Notes: generated from the sequence alone by a model not told the origin. Positions 45,810 to 61,163 are shown, numbered from the stretch's first letter. The stretch is 64,000 nucleotides of DNA from Adiantum capillus-veneris (GCA_014529385.2 CM043963.1:98657912-98721911); one strand, 5' to 3'. Numbers and translations: made by a program.

Positions 45810-47198
45810 TCACCCTCTAGGGTCAAATGGAAAGCTCACAGCTTCCCCAATCATAGTGTAAAGTCCACCTGGATCAAAAGTAAAGCATTGCTCATTGCCA
45901 TCCACGTGTAAAGCATGTATATCCAAGCCTTCCTTTGCACTTGTAGGCCAATAGACACGCCACCCTAATAGCTCTTCATAGCATGGAGCTTTGTCACCCT
46001 GCATCCACAAGCCTTCGTGCCAACCATAAGGATACTTTCGACCACTTGAAGCATTGGCACCATAAGCAGCTATCATGTCACCTGCTAGAGAACTCTCCAT
46101 ATCATCACCTTTATCATATGAGCAGTGAAACCTGCATAGTACACCTTGCAAAGGAACCTAGAACAACATAGCTATCAATAGCATAGCATAAAGTAGCCAA
46201 ACCCTGCCATTTGCCTCCACTTGCTGCATAGCCAAGTAAACATGTTCCCTTTGCAAACCTGCATCCAAACCCTCTGTAAATGGCTCCAAGGCCACCTTTT
46301 CATACTCAAGAGTATGACCTGATCGAGCTTCAACCTGTTCATCAAATACCTCATCTCCTGCAAGGTTGGTGTCACCTTCCTCTCTGCATGGAACCTCGCT
46401 CTCATAGGTTGCACCTGTATCAGTTCCCATAGAGTTATCTGCCGGAGCTAGCTCTCCACGGCTACACACAAACTCTGGAACTACACTGTGTACCTCTACA
46501 TGCCCCCCAAGACAAGGTTGCCCCACCCCCTGCATAGACAGATCAACTTGACCTATCACAGCTTCTGTTCCTAGCTCCTGCAAGCCATCCTCAAAAACCT
46601 GCTCTTCAATTAAGTCAGATGCACAATCAAACCACACCTCTTTCTCCAATAAGGACTCACCATCACTGGACACAAGAGAAGGCTGCTCGACTGGCCGGTT
46701 CACACAAGGTGCAACACTATACTTCTCTTCGACCTTTAGCTGGCTAGCTAGCAACTCGTATACGTCGTTCATCACTTCATCCACATGAAAAACATCATAA
46801 GTCTCATACCTAGAAGATCGGGATTCTGTCTCCCATGTAGCATCTGTATCCAAATTGCTGCTGGAGCTATGAGAGCTTTCGGACTCTTCTAAACGTGCTG
46901 ATTCTTGCACCACTGCTGTCATCCTCGTTGCTGGCTCTAGAACCAACACTTCGTCTTCAATTCCATCTATCACCACGTCCTCTTAAGCAAGCAAACCGGG
47001 TGGCACTCTGAATATGCCTCGCTGTATCTTTCGAGACCGGGTTGGCACTTCTTCTACCTCCTCTAGCCTGGCATCAACTTCACGTGCTTTGATCAAATGC
47101 ATATCAAGAAAAGGACTTTTTACCTCTTGATCCTCTTTAATTTGTTTGGGCTTAGGTCCACTGGCTGCCGCGATTGTGTTTTGTGCTTGGCTATGCAC
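45810..47198 (-). pseudogene. Acidic protein of unknown function, two or three adjoining frames
   Basis: 46983-47198 and 46158-46976 are in the same frame, split by one TAA, giving about 346 codons. They open with MHSQAQNTIAAASGPKPKQ and continue through a very acidic Ser/Glu/Asp-rich stretch (EESESSHSSSSNLDTDATW, VDEVMNDVYELLASQLKVEE). They end in a hydrophobic VWLLYAMLLIAMLF. 45810-46151 in another frame (YPYGWHEGLWMQGDKAPC, then CFTFDPGGLYTMIGE) may be a downstream part. I recognise no family. Composition resembles the acidic tail of the TR-GAG ORF, but I see no aligned similarity. Confidence 0.4.
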
Positions 47199-47492
47199 TC
47201 ATGGTTGGACATATGCTCATAGCATACATGAAACTTGATGGAATAGATGTGTAAATAGCTATTTTTAAAGAAATCAAACACATACCACCTTGAACCATAT
47301 CAGTTCATAATACACCTACACATGATATGACTAACCATGACATAATGTGAACATAAATCACATACATAATAGGTAGGCATAATTGTAACCTAAAAATCTC
47401 AAGAAAAAATTCCAATAAAGTTGTTTGCAATACTTGTTACATTACTTGATATCCAACAATTTCTAGCCATTAAGTATGTTCCCGATATCTCA

Positions 47493-48260
47493 TGTTGGAA
47501 ATGGTCTAATAAATGATTTTTATCGCAGCATTTAATCAGGAAAAAGGCACTAGTGACCATATTATCCGCATGTGGAATATGTCTCATATGGTGATGTTAG
47601 TAAATGGAGCATCCATGAAGTATAAGAAGTACTTATGTGTGGAGATAACTTGAAACACTCAGCGAGACAGGAGCGAGAGGACCTTCATAAACCTTCTTCA
47701 CCACTGGATAAACCAAACTCCTTATGTTCCTTGGCCATGTTGAACATTGTGTGACTGACAACGTGTAATAATCCTCAATTTGTAGGCATGTGATCATCTT
47801 AAGAGAGTTGACCACTAAAGAGCATAGAATACTCGGAGTGGACCCTCAATTTCATCATAAAGAAAGTTAACATGGATAAGGAAAATTATCAGAGGAGATA
47901 CCTTGGACACTAACCTCTAATCCTTCCCACAATTGCTACCGTATAGTTATGCATGACTATGTCACTTGCATAGAAGAGAAGTTGTGCAACACTAGCATAT
48001 CTGACTTGCATTTATTGTTTCACCTTGACCTACAAAACATGCACTAAATGTGAGGCAAGCTGTGTGCCTGTATGCGTATGTGTGGGAAGGGGAAGAAGAA
48101 GAGAAGAGTAATTGGGAAAAACAGTACGTAGTGAGAATTCACTGCATGTTTCCTTCATTGTATATATACTTGAAGAAATCAAGTTAGTGAGTTAGTGTGT
48201 AGAGGGTGTTAATCACGGATGGACAACCACAAGCCTTTATCCTAACAATCCCCCACTTAA
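47493..48260 (-). repeat. 3' LTR and PPT of copia element E
   Basis: On the minus strand AAGTGGGGGATTG precedes TGTTAGGATAAAGGC (LTR start at 48247). A CATTTCCAACA end at 47493 gives about 755 bp, but that border is a guess from the CCAACA ends of other LTRs here. ATATATACAATG near 48165 may be its TATA box. Confidence 0.5.
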
Positions 48261-48349
48261 AGGCCAATGTACAACCGTGAAGTGTGGTAGCTTCACCCTT
48301 GTACAATTGTGCTCACTTTACACCCATTTTACTTAATGCAATGTGCAAA

Positions 48350-51300
48350 TTATTCCATAGCCAGGCTCTTCGTAAGAGCATCCGCTAGGTTATCATCAGT
48401 GTGAACCTTGACAAGCTCCAATTTCTTATCAGTCAATGCATACCAAATGAGATGATACCTCACCTCAATGTGTTTCAACTTGGAGTAAACATAAGGGATT
48501 CCTTGCCAAAGCAATGGCACTCTAAGTATCACAATGCAGAACTAAAACCTGATGAATGTCTAAATCTCCCACTAAACATACCAACCATATATCTTCCTTG
48601 ATGAATTTGAGCTGCAACGTGCTCAACCTCTGTAGTGGAACCTGCTGAATGTCTAAATCTTCCACTAAACATACCAACCATATATCTTCACCGTTGAATC
48701 TGACGCTGTAATGTGCACCTCTGTACCTGACCTCTATGTCTTTCAACTGGGAGTGAAACACGAGGTTCTTTGCTAGCACAATAGCACTCTGACTATCACA
48801 TTCAACACTAACATTTGATAAATGGCAAGATCTCCCATGACGAGCTAGCAATACAACTTCCTTACTAGCATAAAAAACTGCAACATACTATGCCTATGTG
48901 GTGGAAGACGAAGTGCAATCTTGGAGACATGCTCTCCATCACATGCTTGCTCCAACAAATAGGAATACATAGCTAGATGTGGATCTTCGACTATTGATAC
49001 AACCCACATAGTTCGCATCTGTGTAAGCCACTATGGATACATCATTGTTCTTAAAGCATAAGCACTTGCTTGATGTACCCTTAAAATATCTCAAAATGTG
49101 CTTCATTGCTTTGAGTGCTTCCTGCCAGGATTTGCCACCATTAATATGCTAACCACTTCCATTGCAAATGCAATGTCTGATCTAGTGGCTACCATGGCAT
49201 ACATGAGATTGCCTATTGGTGAAGAGTATGACACCTTTGTCATTTTTTTATTTTTAAGCATAAGATCTTGGAGCATCATTCTTGCTATGTTTTTCATATG
49301 CCTACATCGTGGTTATCAATGTAGCCTTTCCCCCTTACGTATTAAAACATTGCAAGACCTTGTGGATATATGTTTCTTGAGATAACTCGAGTATTCCACA
49401 TTTTCTATCCTTATTGATATGCATACCAAGAAAGTGACTTACATCTCCCAAAACCAAACTGTGTGCTAAAAGAATTTATTAAAATAGAAATTTCATCTTT
49501 AGACTTCCCGACAATGAGTATGTCATCGCCATAAAGTATCATAAGATGATAAGTGAACCACTGTTCAACTTTCGGGCATACAAGTAGTGATTTTCTTGGC
49601 TTCGTACATAACTTTGGGACTGCATGTACTTGTCAAATTTTTGGTACCCTTACCTTGAGCCTTACTTTAGGCCATACAATGCCTTATGTAGTCTATACAC
49701 CAAATTTTCCACCCTTGTAGGCTTTCTAGGTTCAACTTCAAAACCCTCTGGCTATTTCATGTAGACATCTTCTTCTAGATCCTCATGAAGGAAAATCGTC
49801 TTCACATCCATCTGGACATGTTCCACGTCCTCAGTGGCTATTAGTCCAAGCAGAAGATCCAATGTAGTCAACTTGACTATTGGAGAGAAAATCTCATCAA
49901 AGTCCACACCTTTCTTCTGCTTGAATCCCTTAGCAACCAATCCAGCCTTATACTTAGGCTTAGGATCTTCTACTGTGTACTACAAGGCAAGACTTTTTTG
50001 CCCTCTAGCAACTCTATTAGTTCCTAAGTCTCATTTTCCATAATCAAGCTATACTCAAATTGCATTGCCTGCTCCCACTTCACACTATCTTCCATATGAA
50101 TAGCCTCTTCGTAGCAGGTAGGCTCTCCGTATTTATTGGACTAATGAGTAGTCTAACCTTGGCTAAAAGTTCTCAGGTGTATGAGAGACATACGTAGATC
50201 TCCTCATTGTCTGACGATTGGACTCTGCTCTCTTTGGAACACTACTAATGGTAAGAAATAGCTAGGAGATTGAGCTGTTTGTTTAATTTCACTTGAGGCT
50301 ATGTCTTTGAATCTGACCTTGTGATATTCAACCGCTTTGACGGGCTGTTTGTGCATCTTTGACTCATTGAAGATAACCCATGAGCTGTGAATGACCTTTC
50401 TAGATTCTAGGTGCCAAAGATGATAGCCTCTCTCTCCATCTGCACCATCTCCAATGAAGATGCATTTGTGTGATTTGGGATTGAGCTCTTGCGCAGCTCT
50501 TTACGGACATGTGAGAATGCCTCACACCCAAATACACATAATTTGTCATAGTTTGGCTTCTTGCCAATCCACATCTGTGGTGGAATACTATAGTTCAATG
50601 ACATACTATGCGATTGATTGATAATGTAAAATGATGTCATAATAGCCTCTCCTTAAAACTCTGAAGGTAAGTTTGCCATCTACAACATGGCTACGACTCT
50701 CTCTTGAATTGTTCTATTCATATGTTCTACAATGCCATTATGAACAGCTGTGTACAACGTAGTAAACTATTTCCAAATGCCTATTTTGCTATACAAATTC
50801 TTAAACTTAGTGGAGATGTACTATCCCCTATTGTTAGTGTGCAAAGTCTTCAACTTCTTGCTTGACTGGTTCTCTACCATTACAAGGAATTTTTGAAATG
50901 TAGCAAAAACACGTAGATTCACAACTTTCGAGTAGAGTCATCTATAAATGTTTTGAAGTATGATGCCCCACTAGAGATGTATGTGGCATAGGCCCACATA
51001 GATCATTGTGTACTAAGTCTAGAATTTCCGAACTTTTTGTTCAATGGCAAAGTGGTAACCCTAGTCTGTTTGCCATGAATGCAATGACTAAATCAGAATG
51101 ATTCAAGACAGGTAAGTAGCCCAAATGCTGAAGTTGTTTCATTCCTTTCTTACTCATATGACTAAGCCGGCTATGCCACAACTCAATAGAAGTAATCTTG
51201 GAAACATAAATGGGTTTGTCTTTCACAGAAAAGACATACAAAGAGTACAATGAGCCAAACTTTTGATCTTTCAAGATAACCAAATTCCCTTTGCAAATCA

Positions 51301-51880
51301 TCCACAAACCATTGCCAAAATTGTAGTATAGCCCAGATCATCAAGCTCATCAACTGACGCTAGGCTCTTAGTCAACTTTGGCACTTGTTTGACTCCTTAA
51401 ATCATAAACTCAATGCCGTTACGCATAGATAACTTCACATCTTCAATGCCGCAAATGTCAAACTCATACAAGTCACCAAGCTTGACCAAACCATGCATAG
51501 AAGTATAATTGGAGAACCATTCCCTGTGGGGAGTAACATGGAAATTGACACGTGAGTCAATGATCTAATTCTATGCATAACACTTAGCAAACAGCCAATA
51601 GTGCACATGGCCTCAAATTGTTAGTAAATATCATGACATCTGACAACTGTGACACATTAGGAACAACCTCAACAAGTGGAGACTCAAGGACATTGAGCTC
51701 CTCAATCTTCACATTACTTTTTGGAGGTTCAAATGTGACAATGGATTTGTCGTTTTCATGTTGCAAAATGCAACAATATTTCTTCAAATGGACTTTCTTG
51801 TGGCAATGATAGCGTTCTATATTTTGAAAGTCATGTCCAAAAATCTTGCTACGAGCATTCTTGTGATCCTGTGATTGATC
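48350..51880 (-). pseudogene. Decayed Ty1/copia gag-pol (element E)
   Basis: Pieces in copia order on the minus strand: zinc-knuckle remnant YHCHKKVHLKKYC (about 51790), GAG-pre-integrase WHSRLSHMSKKGMKQL (51041-51307), integrase C-terminus QMWIGKKPNYDKLCVFGCEA (50407-50640), RT start VAKGFKQKKGVDFDEIFSPI (49752-49940), SYSSPIGNLMYAMVATRSDIA (49103-49297), and RNase H with DNLADALTKSL (48350-48532). A 93-bp tandem duplication (48546, 48639) lies in the RNase H region. Many stops and shifts are present. The 5' part (gag, 5' LTR) is missing beyond about 51880. The knuckle-to-protease segment matches the element at 61-63 kb, so they are one family. Confidence 0.82.
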
Positions 51881-51889
51881 GAGTACGGG

Positions 51890-52300
51890 ATCCGAGGAAA
51901 GCTTTATGAGGGAGCTTTTGAGAAAGCTTTTCTTAAAAACATAATTTTTTCTCGAGAAAGCTTTCTCTATGCTTGTTTTAGTGGATTGAGTTAAAAAGAT
52001 GAAAAAGCTCTCTCTCTGCTCTACGTAGCACCTACTCAAGACAACCATAGTGATTAACCAAGCTTACAAAATAGCAAAAAATACACGTAGCACTCAAGAA
52101 ACAAAAAATAGACAAGTTTGTACAAAAAGTAAATGATTTGGTTTACGACAACAAGAAAAAGCCATCTTTACAAGTATTTGTGAGCAAACACAACACATCT
52201 ATTTATTCACAGAATGTTCAAAGCATGCGTATAAAGTGGAAGACCACAAATAGCATCCTCTACAAAATGTGAGGTATCTTGTTACTAGTCTACTCTATGG
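51890..52300. other. Non-coding junction between copia E and methyltransferase copy 2
   Basis: No coding similarity. GAGAAAGCTT occurs three times (51921-51975). One end of the two-gene DNA element may lie here, but no terminal repeat can be assigned by eye. Confidence 0.35.
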
Positions 52301-52309
52301 GATGGGATG

Positions 52310-55300
52310 GTGGATCCACTTCCACAATGTTTGGATATGGCTCCACAAGAGACGTTGCCTTCAGGGAACACTCGACCTCATCTGCTAGTCTCTTGTCTCG
52401 CTCCTGAATCTCTCACAATCAATGGGCTTGCATCTCTAGAACATTGTTTAGTCTACTGGAGACATCCTCATTGCTCTCAAATACTGTCATCATACAACCC
52501 ATTTGGTTACCCATTAAGACCAATGCACCGCAATCACCCCCGTAACGTCGTTCTCATTAGTGTATTGTGCAAACAACTGCCAAAGGAACCAATGCCCACG
52601 TTCCATACCCCCTATACAACAAATATTTGTCAAAAGATTTAGTAAGAGGACAAAGGAAAACCATACTTGGAGCCAATGAAAGACAGACTATACCTCGCAT
52701 TGGTGTCCCATCCTCCTCTCGTGTCCAATCATCCTCTTGCAACGAATCATACCAAGCATCGTCTGATGGAATGTCAATGGCCTCTGAAGTCCGAGTCTGC
52801 TCTTTTCTCATAGCTGGCACCAACAACGTGCGCACGGTTCTACTTTTTGTCTTGCACACGAGTGTCTTACACACAACCACATTCAAGGGATCTTCTTGCC
52901 AACCAACAGCTGATGCCATATCATGAACCATTCCATAACTATCTGACGAATAAACAATCACAAACACACCTTTGTCATTGGTCGTTGCCAATGCAAGTCT
53001 CAAATCCCTCTGTACCAGGCAATTGTACACTAGACTCTACTACTATGGACATTTTTGTACCTGCACGTGCTCTTTCTTCTCTTTCTCACACTGCATCATT
53101 GTGTGCTTTTTCCTCGCTTATAGGGAATCATCCCTCATCATATTTCAAGAACCAAGGAAGGTCTTGGTAAACTCTTCCCTTGAAGTTGCGAACCGGTTGC
53201 AAAGGGTTGAATACTTGCTCTGGTTTACTGATCTCAAGCATTTTTTGCAAGCTTGCAACACCTCTGATGTTGAACTTACGCTTTCGCAACCATATAATAC
53301 ATTTCACAAAATCACAGGCACTCAAAAATATGTTTCGTTTTTTCAAGCAATAATATGTAGTGATCTAACCTGCAAAGACATCTTTTTCTTGCGTTCGCCA
53401 ACGCTTTTGTCACCTTTGTTTGAGTTCCCATTTTCATTATAGCCAGCTCATAAGCGAAGCTCTTTCCTCCATGAGAAAGCTTGGCATCATCGATGAAAGA
53501 ATCAAGGTCCAAACCAGGCATGGATGTCAAATGTATACTCTTGCTTCTCTTGCAATCGACGCTCAAAAAACCTCAAACCGTAGCCACTCTCTAAATATAG
53601 CTAACTCTCCTGGGTTGTGGAAACATCTATCACAACAATTGGATTACATTCCAAGCTAGAGAGGTAGAATGTTAAGGCAATGGCCAAATGTGCTCACATG
53701 TGTATGGTATGTCCAAACTCTTAACGTTTGCCTGGTCATTGGAAGCCATTGCACGTAGAATGAATGTTTTCTTCACAGGCAGAAGATCCGCACGTGCCAA
53801 CCTGTATAGTCTTTCCTCCGTTAGCCACTTTGGTCGGTTGGTCCACTCAATTGTTTGCAATGTCTTGCATTGAATCCAACAAGGATCAATTCCATATTTT
53901 CTAGCACATGAGAGGTCATAATGATATACCTCCACCAATCATCTCCTAAAGCTAGATCAACAATGGCCAATGCATGTTTTGTTATGTTTTTGGATGATGC
54001 ATATGTTTCGAAGAATGCCTTTTTATAATTGCTTTGAAACTCCGAAGGAAGCATTCTATTCTTCTCGGCGATGATCTTTTTCAATGCAAGAGTGTACTTT
54101 TCCTACACGTATTGCATTATAATTAAATACATGTTGTAAGATGCAAAATTTGATGCAATCTTCTATAAAAAAACCACAGCGGCACTCAGAAGATGCAGTA
54201 ATTGAAACATTAGAGCCACATGCACATTATACGCTTTTCTCCCTCCCCTCTTGTCAATGTCTGCTTGCATCCAACTATAGACCACACATGGCAATTTCTC
54301 CATGATTGGCTCCTTCAAAGCAAGCCCCATCGCCCGCGCCATCCATAACATATGAGTGTAGGATGTTGCAACATATCCCGTCTCATTCAATCTACATTGG
54401 ATTGAGAATGATAGAATGACAATATTGTTTGTTTTTGAAGGTAGCACTTGAATCAAAACTTCCTAAAGGTTCTTACTTGTTTATACACATCACTATGCTC
54501 AACATGTCAGCCTCATTTGAAGCGTCTACCGCCACAAGCTCGACACGAACCCTTGGATGCAAATCGATATATTTCTCGTAGGCCATGCCTACAATCATAG
54601 GAAAGATTATGTAGCAATTCACCCCACAACACGCATTCAAGTTCACTATATAGAGGACAAAACTCACTTTGTGTAAGAACTTCCATCCAAGCGGCCAACC
54701 TATGGTTCCCATCCCACGTAGTAACATTTTTCCACAAAGGTCATCCCAACATGTATCTTTGATTTTGGCCTCAACTCTTCATTCACCATTTGCCACAATG
54801 GATCCCATGTTTGCATGATAGCGTCGTCAACATTGACTCTAGGATAGCTTGGTGCATTGATAGAGCATATGAAGCATCCCTTGGGCTCATAATATCCCTC
54901 CAACAAAAAGTTATCTACTAGTGGTTGGAGACGCTTGGAATCCCAACTTACCTGTCTTGCTTTCTCTAGTTTAAGCAACTGGCATAGAGGAACCCATGGC
55001 AATGGGGTCTCATGCTCTATCTGCAATAACCAAATTATGTCCAAAAACTCAATTTGCATAAGTCACCACTTAATTTCAATACAAAGGATTACAATCACCT
55101 TAAAATTTTTAAGATGCTTGGACAACATATCCTGTTGTATAGTGACATCCTCGTTAATGGGAAACTCCCCCCCGACATTTGCCCCTGCTATCATGTAAGC
55201 CTCCATCTCTCAGTCATCGATATCCTCATCCAAGCTGATAGCGTCTCTCACAAACCTAAAAGATGTCCCTTCCTGCACTTTTGTAGCCCTTTGCATCCTT

Positions 55301-55830
55301 TTTAGTTTTTTCCATAGACAAAACAGGTGGAGATGGGACATCACTAACTAGTTGGCTACTAGTGTAGTGTCTGACCCAGTAGCAGATGGTGACATTTGTG
55401 TTGGATTAGTCCTTGCAGTCTTGGTGATCCGCTATTTAACAAAAAGGGGAGCAAAGATCATTCAACAAGTTAACCCATTGCAAATGTAGACAAAACACTA
55501 TTCACTCAGAGGATATCACTGACTAGCCATTAGTGAAATGAAACCAAAAATTATGAAATCAATTCTAGGCCATGCAACAAAATTGTCCTCTGCCTTCTTC
55601 AAAGTATTCATCTCCTCATTTTCAGAAGGAACATGAGGCCGGGGGGCGTCCTTCCCTTCATATATGTCCACCATAGCAACAGAGAAGCATCCGGCTGGCA
55701 ATCTGCTTCATGAAGCTTGGCCAAATTTGAAGTCTTATCTATTTTCCCAACTCCAATAGCTTATCCATTGTAAATAAATTCAGTGTATGCACCAGCATCA
55801 GTTTTCTTGGCCATTTTCCCCTTTAGACGT
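52310..55830 (-). pseudogene. ParB-like and DNA methyltransferase gene, copy 2
   Basis: Collinear with copy 1. 54700-55059 has LPWVPLCQLLKLEKARQ, PLVDNFLLEGYYEPKGCF and MQTWDPLWQMVNEEL. The ParB-like motif WDGNHRLAAWMEVLTQ (about 54670-54720) is one base out of frame with the codons before it, a frameshift in the key motif. Helical exons follow at 54165-54450, 53825-54080 (IVDLALGDDWW) and 53675-53935. Next come a candidate motif IV segment with QDLPWF (53130-53345) and 52650-53030 with TTNDKGVFVIVYSSDSYG. Finally 52428-52550 holds YGGDCGALVLMG and MMTVFESNEDV, the SAM-binding motif. An N-terminal exon may lie at 55516-55701. Motif order equals copy 1, but nucleotide identity looks low, so the copies are old. 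The frameshift suggests it is non-functional. Confidence 0.6.
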
Positions 55831-55839
55831 TAATGCAAA

Positions 55840-57640
<1,801 letters not shown>

Positions 57641-57998
57641 GATTGAGTAAGAAATTTACCAAATTTCCCCTCTATTATGTGGAAATTCCTAAAATACCCC
57701 TCAAATTTCACAATTTTCCAAAATACAATATAGCAATATAGCCCTTGGCAAGTGAGATGCATTTTTGAGTGCTTGGAAAATAATTTGTCATAAATTACTT
57801 GGAAAAAAAGGCACTTATTGAAGAATTCCATCTCCCTACTCTCTTCATTGCCTCTCTCCCTCTTTTGCTCTATCTCTCTCTAGCGCTCACCCTCAAGATG
57901 GCATTGAGGGAGAGAGATAGAGTGAAAAAGGGAGAGAGGCAATGAAGAGAAAGCTGAGAGGGTAGGGTAAATTATCAAAATACCACTCAAATTTCAAA

Positions 57999-58320
57999 AT
58001 TTACCAAAATACCCTTTAGGTTCTACTACTTGGATAGTTCGAGGTTTTCTAATCTTTGATCCCATTTGACAATTGAGATCCGTTTGCCTAGCAAAAGAGG
58101 GCAATTATGCTTGGCAGCAATGAAGCAATTCACCTCCAAAACTTATATATAACCAGATCGAATTGCTATTTTTAGCATCTTGTATTGATAGACATTCAAT
58201 CCTCTTATGAAAAGCTACAGCTTGTTTTATTTTAGAAATATATAATCTCACAGCTAGGGGTAATTTGGAATTTTTGAAAAATTTGTAGGGTATTTTGGGA
58301 ATTTATGACAAAATAGTGGG
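57999..58320. repeat. Conserved spacer block of the two-gene unit, copy 2
   Basis: It aligns with 37531-37885 and, like it, lies between a minus-strand methyltransferase gene and a plus-strand transposase gene. Related CAAAATACCNCTCAAATTTC sequence extends left (57650-57720, 57966-57999), and inverted versions extend right to about 58375. A larger fold-back structure is therefore possible. Confidence 0.72.
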
Positions 58321-58947
58321 GATATTTTGAGAGATTTTTAAATTCGAGGGGTATTATGAGAATTTTCACAAATTTGAGCCCTCAGTAACCAACATTTTCC
58401 CTATTTGGCATAGACGAAACTCACTATCTTTCACCATCGCTTTTTGGAGTGTATTGTGTAGAGATAGAGCAAAATTTAATAAAAGTGCCAGATAATAGAC
58501 TACACTATGAATTGAGATAGACAGAGATGGACTAGTAGGAGTGCTAGATACATAGAGTTAGGGTGGAAAATAGTGAGAGGCAGAATAAACTGATAGACAG
58601 AGTGAGGGAGATAGATGGAGACAAAGTAAAGTATGGTTGAAGTAAAAGGAGGATGGTTGATTGAATATCAGATAGGGATAAAATTTAGGAGATTGAGGTT
58701 AAAAGAATGGGAAAGAGGGAGACAGTGATTAATATATAGATTGGTGTGGACTAACTTGAATGTATACCCAATGAATAGAGGATGAATTGATTCTAGTATG
58801 GACTTTGATTTGCACATCTAATTTATAATATGGTAGATTGAGCTTCCAAATCTTTGTTTGAGTAACTCGAATGCCTATAAATATATAGTGAGGTGAAAGC
58901 TTGGACACTCACAAAGATCCATTTGCATCTTCTTGATTTGTTGAGCT

Positions 58948-60017
58948 ATGGCTTCATCCTCATCTAGCAAGGTGAGTTTGTTTTTGAATAGTGTTGGCGA
59001 TGTTCCATTGTTGCTTGATTGCCCAACGAGATATTCAATGGTGGATCCTGGGGACTACGGGGGGTTATGGTGGGGGTAAGATGTTTGCCATCATTTCCAC
59101 TCCGGATGGTGACATTCAGATAGAAGTGAAAGATGGTGTGCATGTAGGTCAATAGTTTCAATTTGTGTTAGATTCAACATTGTCTTCAAAGTTTTTGTTA
59201 GTCACAAACAACAATATAAATATGACCTCATCACCGAAGGTGGCAATAGTAGTGATGTCTGACAGCTCCATTGAAGTGCAGGGCAAAAGTTCTTCTAGAA
59301 TTTCATCCGGTAAGGCTAAAGATTTCTTTTATGCCTGTAATGAGGGACAAAAAAATTAAGAGGGGAAAATACCAAAAACAATGAAAAAGTGCAGATTCTG
59401 AGCATGTGGAAAAAACACAGAGTTCATTAGAGTATATTGCATTAAATAGCCACAAGTATCCCAAGTTAAGCTGAATGATCTCTAGATGTTCAGTTAAGAA
59501 GCGTGTTGATGAAGTTCCTCAAATATACAATGGGGAGTGTGTTTATTAGCTCAACATTGTATTGGATGGCATTCCCAAAATGTTGGGGATGGATCAGAAA
59601 CATGATGGCCATTGTTGGGTTAAGCCTACCCATTCTAGAATGCGGTATCCAGCTATGATAAAAAGAAGTAAATGTGGTGGGCAGCTCATTTGTAAAAATA
59701 CCTCATGCTCGATAAATGCAATGAACGGTTTGCCAAACGAGATGTCTTGGACAGGGAAATTGATAACATCAATTGCTTTGGTCGGTATATTTAGCTCAGG
59801 AAATGGAACACTATGCTGCTTTCATTATGGTAATTGTCCAACTCTTCTTTGGGAGTGTCCATGCAATGTCTATTACTTACTAGCTGATTACAACTGGACT
59901 CGGTTATTTATCCACCTCGAAGCCATAATCATCCCGTGGCGAAGGGAGTTTTGCGATCAGCGACGATCAGACAGACTAGAGAGCTTGTGTCACGTGTGTT
60001 GTCTGAAAGTCCAGTGA
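58948..60017 (+). pseudogene. MULE-like transposase, copy 2, N-terminal part
   Basis: ATG at 58948 (MASSSSSK) is followed at once by a GTGAGT donor. Later codons include GKMFAIISTPDGDIQIEV (about 59075). The zinc-cluster region at 59562-60017 reads DGHCWVKPTHSRMRYP, RSKCGGQLICKNTSC, GLPNEMSWTGKL and TLLWECPCNVYYLLADYN. The next block (TRLFIHL, then SHNHPVAKGVLRSA after a frame change near 59920) matches the CTRCALHLGEHNHP cluster of copy 1. The gene is cut at about 60075 by a copia LTR, and no DDE or SWIM part is seen. Confidence 0.65.
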
Positions 60018-60075
60018 GACTGGCCCTAGGCATTTGCAATTAAATCTTGCAAAGTAGATGGTTATGGGGGCGGTG

Positions 60076-60213
60076 TGTTGGGATTTAGGCCAAACTGGCC
60101 GGACATCCCACTTACTATAACCCATCTACTAACTTAACCATATATATACTTATTCTTTAATACAAAAAGAATAAGGAGATGCAACAGGATATGTTGCTGT
60201 TCGCTCCACCCAA

Positions 60214-60291
<78 letters not shown>

Positions 60292-60346
60292 TCTCGCACT
60301 TGCATTGGCACACGCTTCCCGCGGCACCTTCAACTGGTATCAAAGC
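60076..60346 (+). repeat. 5' LTR and PBS of copia element G
   Basis: TGTTGGGATTTAGGCC ... GGCACCTTCA, 257 bp, followed by TGGTATCAAAGC at 60335-60346, one base off the initiator-Met PBS. It contains a (CT)n tract at 60221-60289. Its ends resemble those of the TR-GAG LTR (TGTTGGG start; CCTTCAAYTGGTATCARAGC across LTR end and PBS), suggesting a related copia lineage. Confidence 0.7.
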
Positions 60347-61160
60347 AACGTTCGTGCTTGCCGTTTTGCGTCCACACGTGTGCACTTTCAAAAGTGCAAA
60401 CAGGTTTACAATTTTTCCATTGGCAAATTCAGCATTCCGAGAGAGTTTCCATCAGGTGTCCTCGGGTCTTACCCCCCTTTGGAAGCTGTTCATGCAGTCG
60501 AAAGCTTCATCCGAGCTATGCTTCAAGGGTTGTATTTTTCAACTCCACTTTTGCTAAAGGTTTAGGTACAAATACAGGACACAGGTGCAGGTTGTTCAGA
60601 GATTATTTTGGGATTGTATATAGCTGTTTTATGGCTATTATGTGCTATTGAGGTGGTGTTTATGGGCTGATTCGGAGCACTTTCCGGCATCGACATCGTC
60701 TTCGATTTTCCTAGTATCCATCTCCTCATGGGTTCTTGCATACATACAGGACATCCAAGTTTCTTACAGGTTGCAGTGTTTTGCATCAGCATAGATTTCA
60801 GTGGGAGTACTTGATGCGCATATGCATTGTTTTGGCGCTTTTGATAGTTCTTGAGCTCTTTTGAGAGCGGTTTTACTCCTTGCAGGGATTTGTATACTGC
60901 TTGCACATTTTGTTTGGCGCCTATTTGAGCGCGTATACTGCACCTTGCAGTATTGTTGACAGTGGATGTACGTTGAGTTGCAGAAACTGCCATGTGTACC
61001 TTTTGTGGAGCCGATTTGTCTTGTTTCTGGTAGTCCCGACCGTTTCTGAGACTTGGTTCGGAGGCCTTTTTCAAGGGAAACTCTACCGAATTTTTCCTAG
61101 AATTACCAGTGTTTATCACCATATTATCTTTAGCTTGCAGCCATGTCATCTAGCGATGAA
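60347..61160. other. Untranslated leader of copia element G
   Basis: About 0.8 kb between PBS and gag. Open frames on both strands lack recognisable domains. Leaders of this type normally hold packaging signals; none is identifiable by eye. Confidence 0.5.
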
Positions 61161-61163
61161 AAG

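Noticed and set aside
60562-61149. 195-codon minus-strand frame in the leader of copia element G
   Set aside because: It lies antisense in a retroelement leader and shows no recognisable domain.
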